From: Thermaceae bacterium
GTDB lineage: Bacteria; Deinococcota; Deinococci; Deinococcales; Marinithermaceae
Reading direction: 5' to 3'
NCBI GenBank assembly: GCA_027053145.1
Contig: JALUED010000033.1
Span: forward strand, 1 to 5,303
DNA: 5,303 bases
Positions 5,191-5,303 of this stretch are shown piece after piece (position 1 is the first letter of the stretch; each line of letters starts with the position of its first letter). The translations under genes were made by a program, and so were the position numbers. Under the pieces are notes generated by a model. It did no database searches and was not told the origin of the DNA. It worked only from the letters and a program-made list of their open reading frames with translations.

Positions 5191-5303
5191 ATGCGGGTGG
5201 TGCTGCAGCGCGCCAAGTGGGGGCGGGTACGGGTCGAGGGCGAGGTGGTCGGCGAGATCGGGGTCGGCCTCGTCGCCCTGGTCGGGGTGCGGCGGGGCGA
5301 CAC
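5191..5303 (+). CDS. dtd: D-aminoacyl-tRNA deacylase, N-terminal part (cut by window end)
   Basis: Only the first 37 residues plus two bases of the next codon are present. They begin MRVVLQRA, continue with VEGEVVGEIGVGLVALVGV, and end RRGD followed by AC, which must encode Thr. This follows the Dtd family N-terminus closely (MRxVxQRV, then V.G..VG.IG.GLLVLLGV, then .DT). The enzyme removes D-amino acids wrongly attached to tRNA, acting in the cytoplasm on tRNA. The catalytic SQFTL and the GP.T motifs of the family lie beyond the window, so activity cannot be judged. KWGR at residues 9-12 differs from the more usual VSxA, a mild local oddity. The start lies 5 bases after the degV stop, with AGGGG at 5176-5180 as a weak, rather distant ribosome binding site, so co-transcription and coupling with degV are likely. 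Confidence 0.88.
   Translation, partial: MRVVLQRAKWGRVRVEGEVVGEIGVGLVALVGVRRGD

Noticed and set aside
1..5303. Recurrent CTCGAG and GAGCTC motifs on both strands
   Set aside because: They follow from Leu-Glu and Glu-Leu codon pairs in GC-rich genes and show no regular spacing, so they are not called as repeats, CRISPR or uptake signals.
1..5303. Mobile element, defence system, tRNA or rRNA
   Set aside because: No transposase or recombinase motif, terminal repeats, cloverleaf or rRNA-like stretch was seen; all frames of note are accounted for by the listed genes.

Overview
The window looks like a piece of a Deinococcota (Deinococcus-Thermus) chromosome, probably a thermophile of the Thermales. 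The sequence is very GC-rich, codon third positions are mostly G or C, genes are packed with 4-base overlaps, start signals suggest leaderless transcription, and the encoded proteins are rich in Leu, Ala, Glu and Arg with almost no Cys (one in about 1,740 residues). The phylum assignment is inference from composition and style; no rRNA or other marker gene is present.

Layout. Positions 1-58 (+) hold the tail of an upstream gene that stops directly before the next start. Positions 59-1321 (+) encode an exported protein with two phospholipase D (HKD) domains and a C-terminal segment that looks like an OB fold, probably a secreted nuclease. It is coupled by a GTGA overlap to a 99-residue protein of unknown function (1318-1617, +). 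That pair meets, tail to tail with a 4-base overlap and no visible terminator, a minus-strand operon read from 4270 down to 1614: serA (D-3-phosphoglycerate dehydrogenase, 2708-4270), then by an ATGA overlap a class-V PLP aminotransferase (1614-2711). Divergent from serA, on the + strand, are a DegV/FakB-family fatty-acid-binding protein (4337-5185) and, 5 bases later, the start of dtd, D-aminoacyl-tRNA deacylase, cut by the window end (5191-5303).

How they work together. SerA oxidises 3-phosphoglycerate to 3-phosphohydroxypyruvate. The aminotransferase translated from the same message is the natural candidate for converting this to phosphoserine in place of a classical SerC. The degV and dtd genes form a separate unit whose only visible link to serine synthesis is the shared 66-base control region (4271-4336).

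That control region is the most interesting non-coding signal. A perfect 12-bp inverted repeat (4256-4267 and 4303-4314) has one arm over serA codons 2-5 and the other over the likely -35 elements of both divergent promoters; a smaller GGTGG/CCACC repeat brackets the serA -10. I see no mobile element, tRNA, rRNA, CRISPR array or defence locus. All stretches over 300 bases are occupied by a gene. The least understood part is the exported HKD protein with its coupled small partner.
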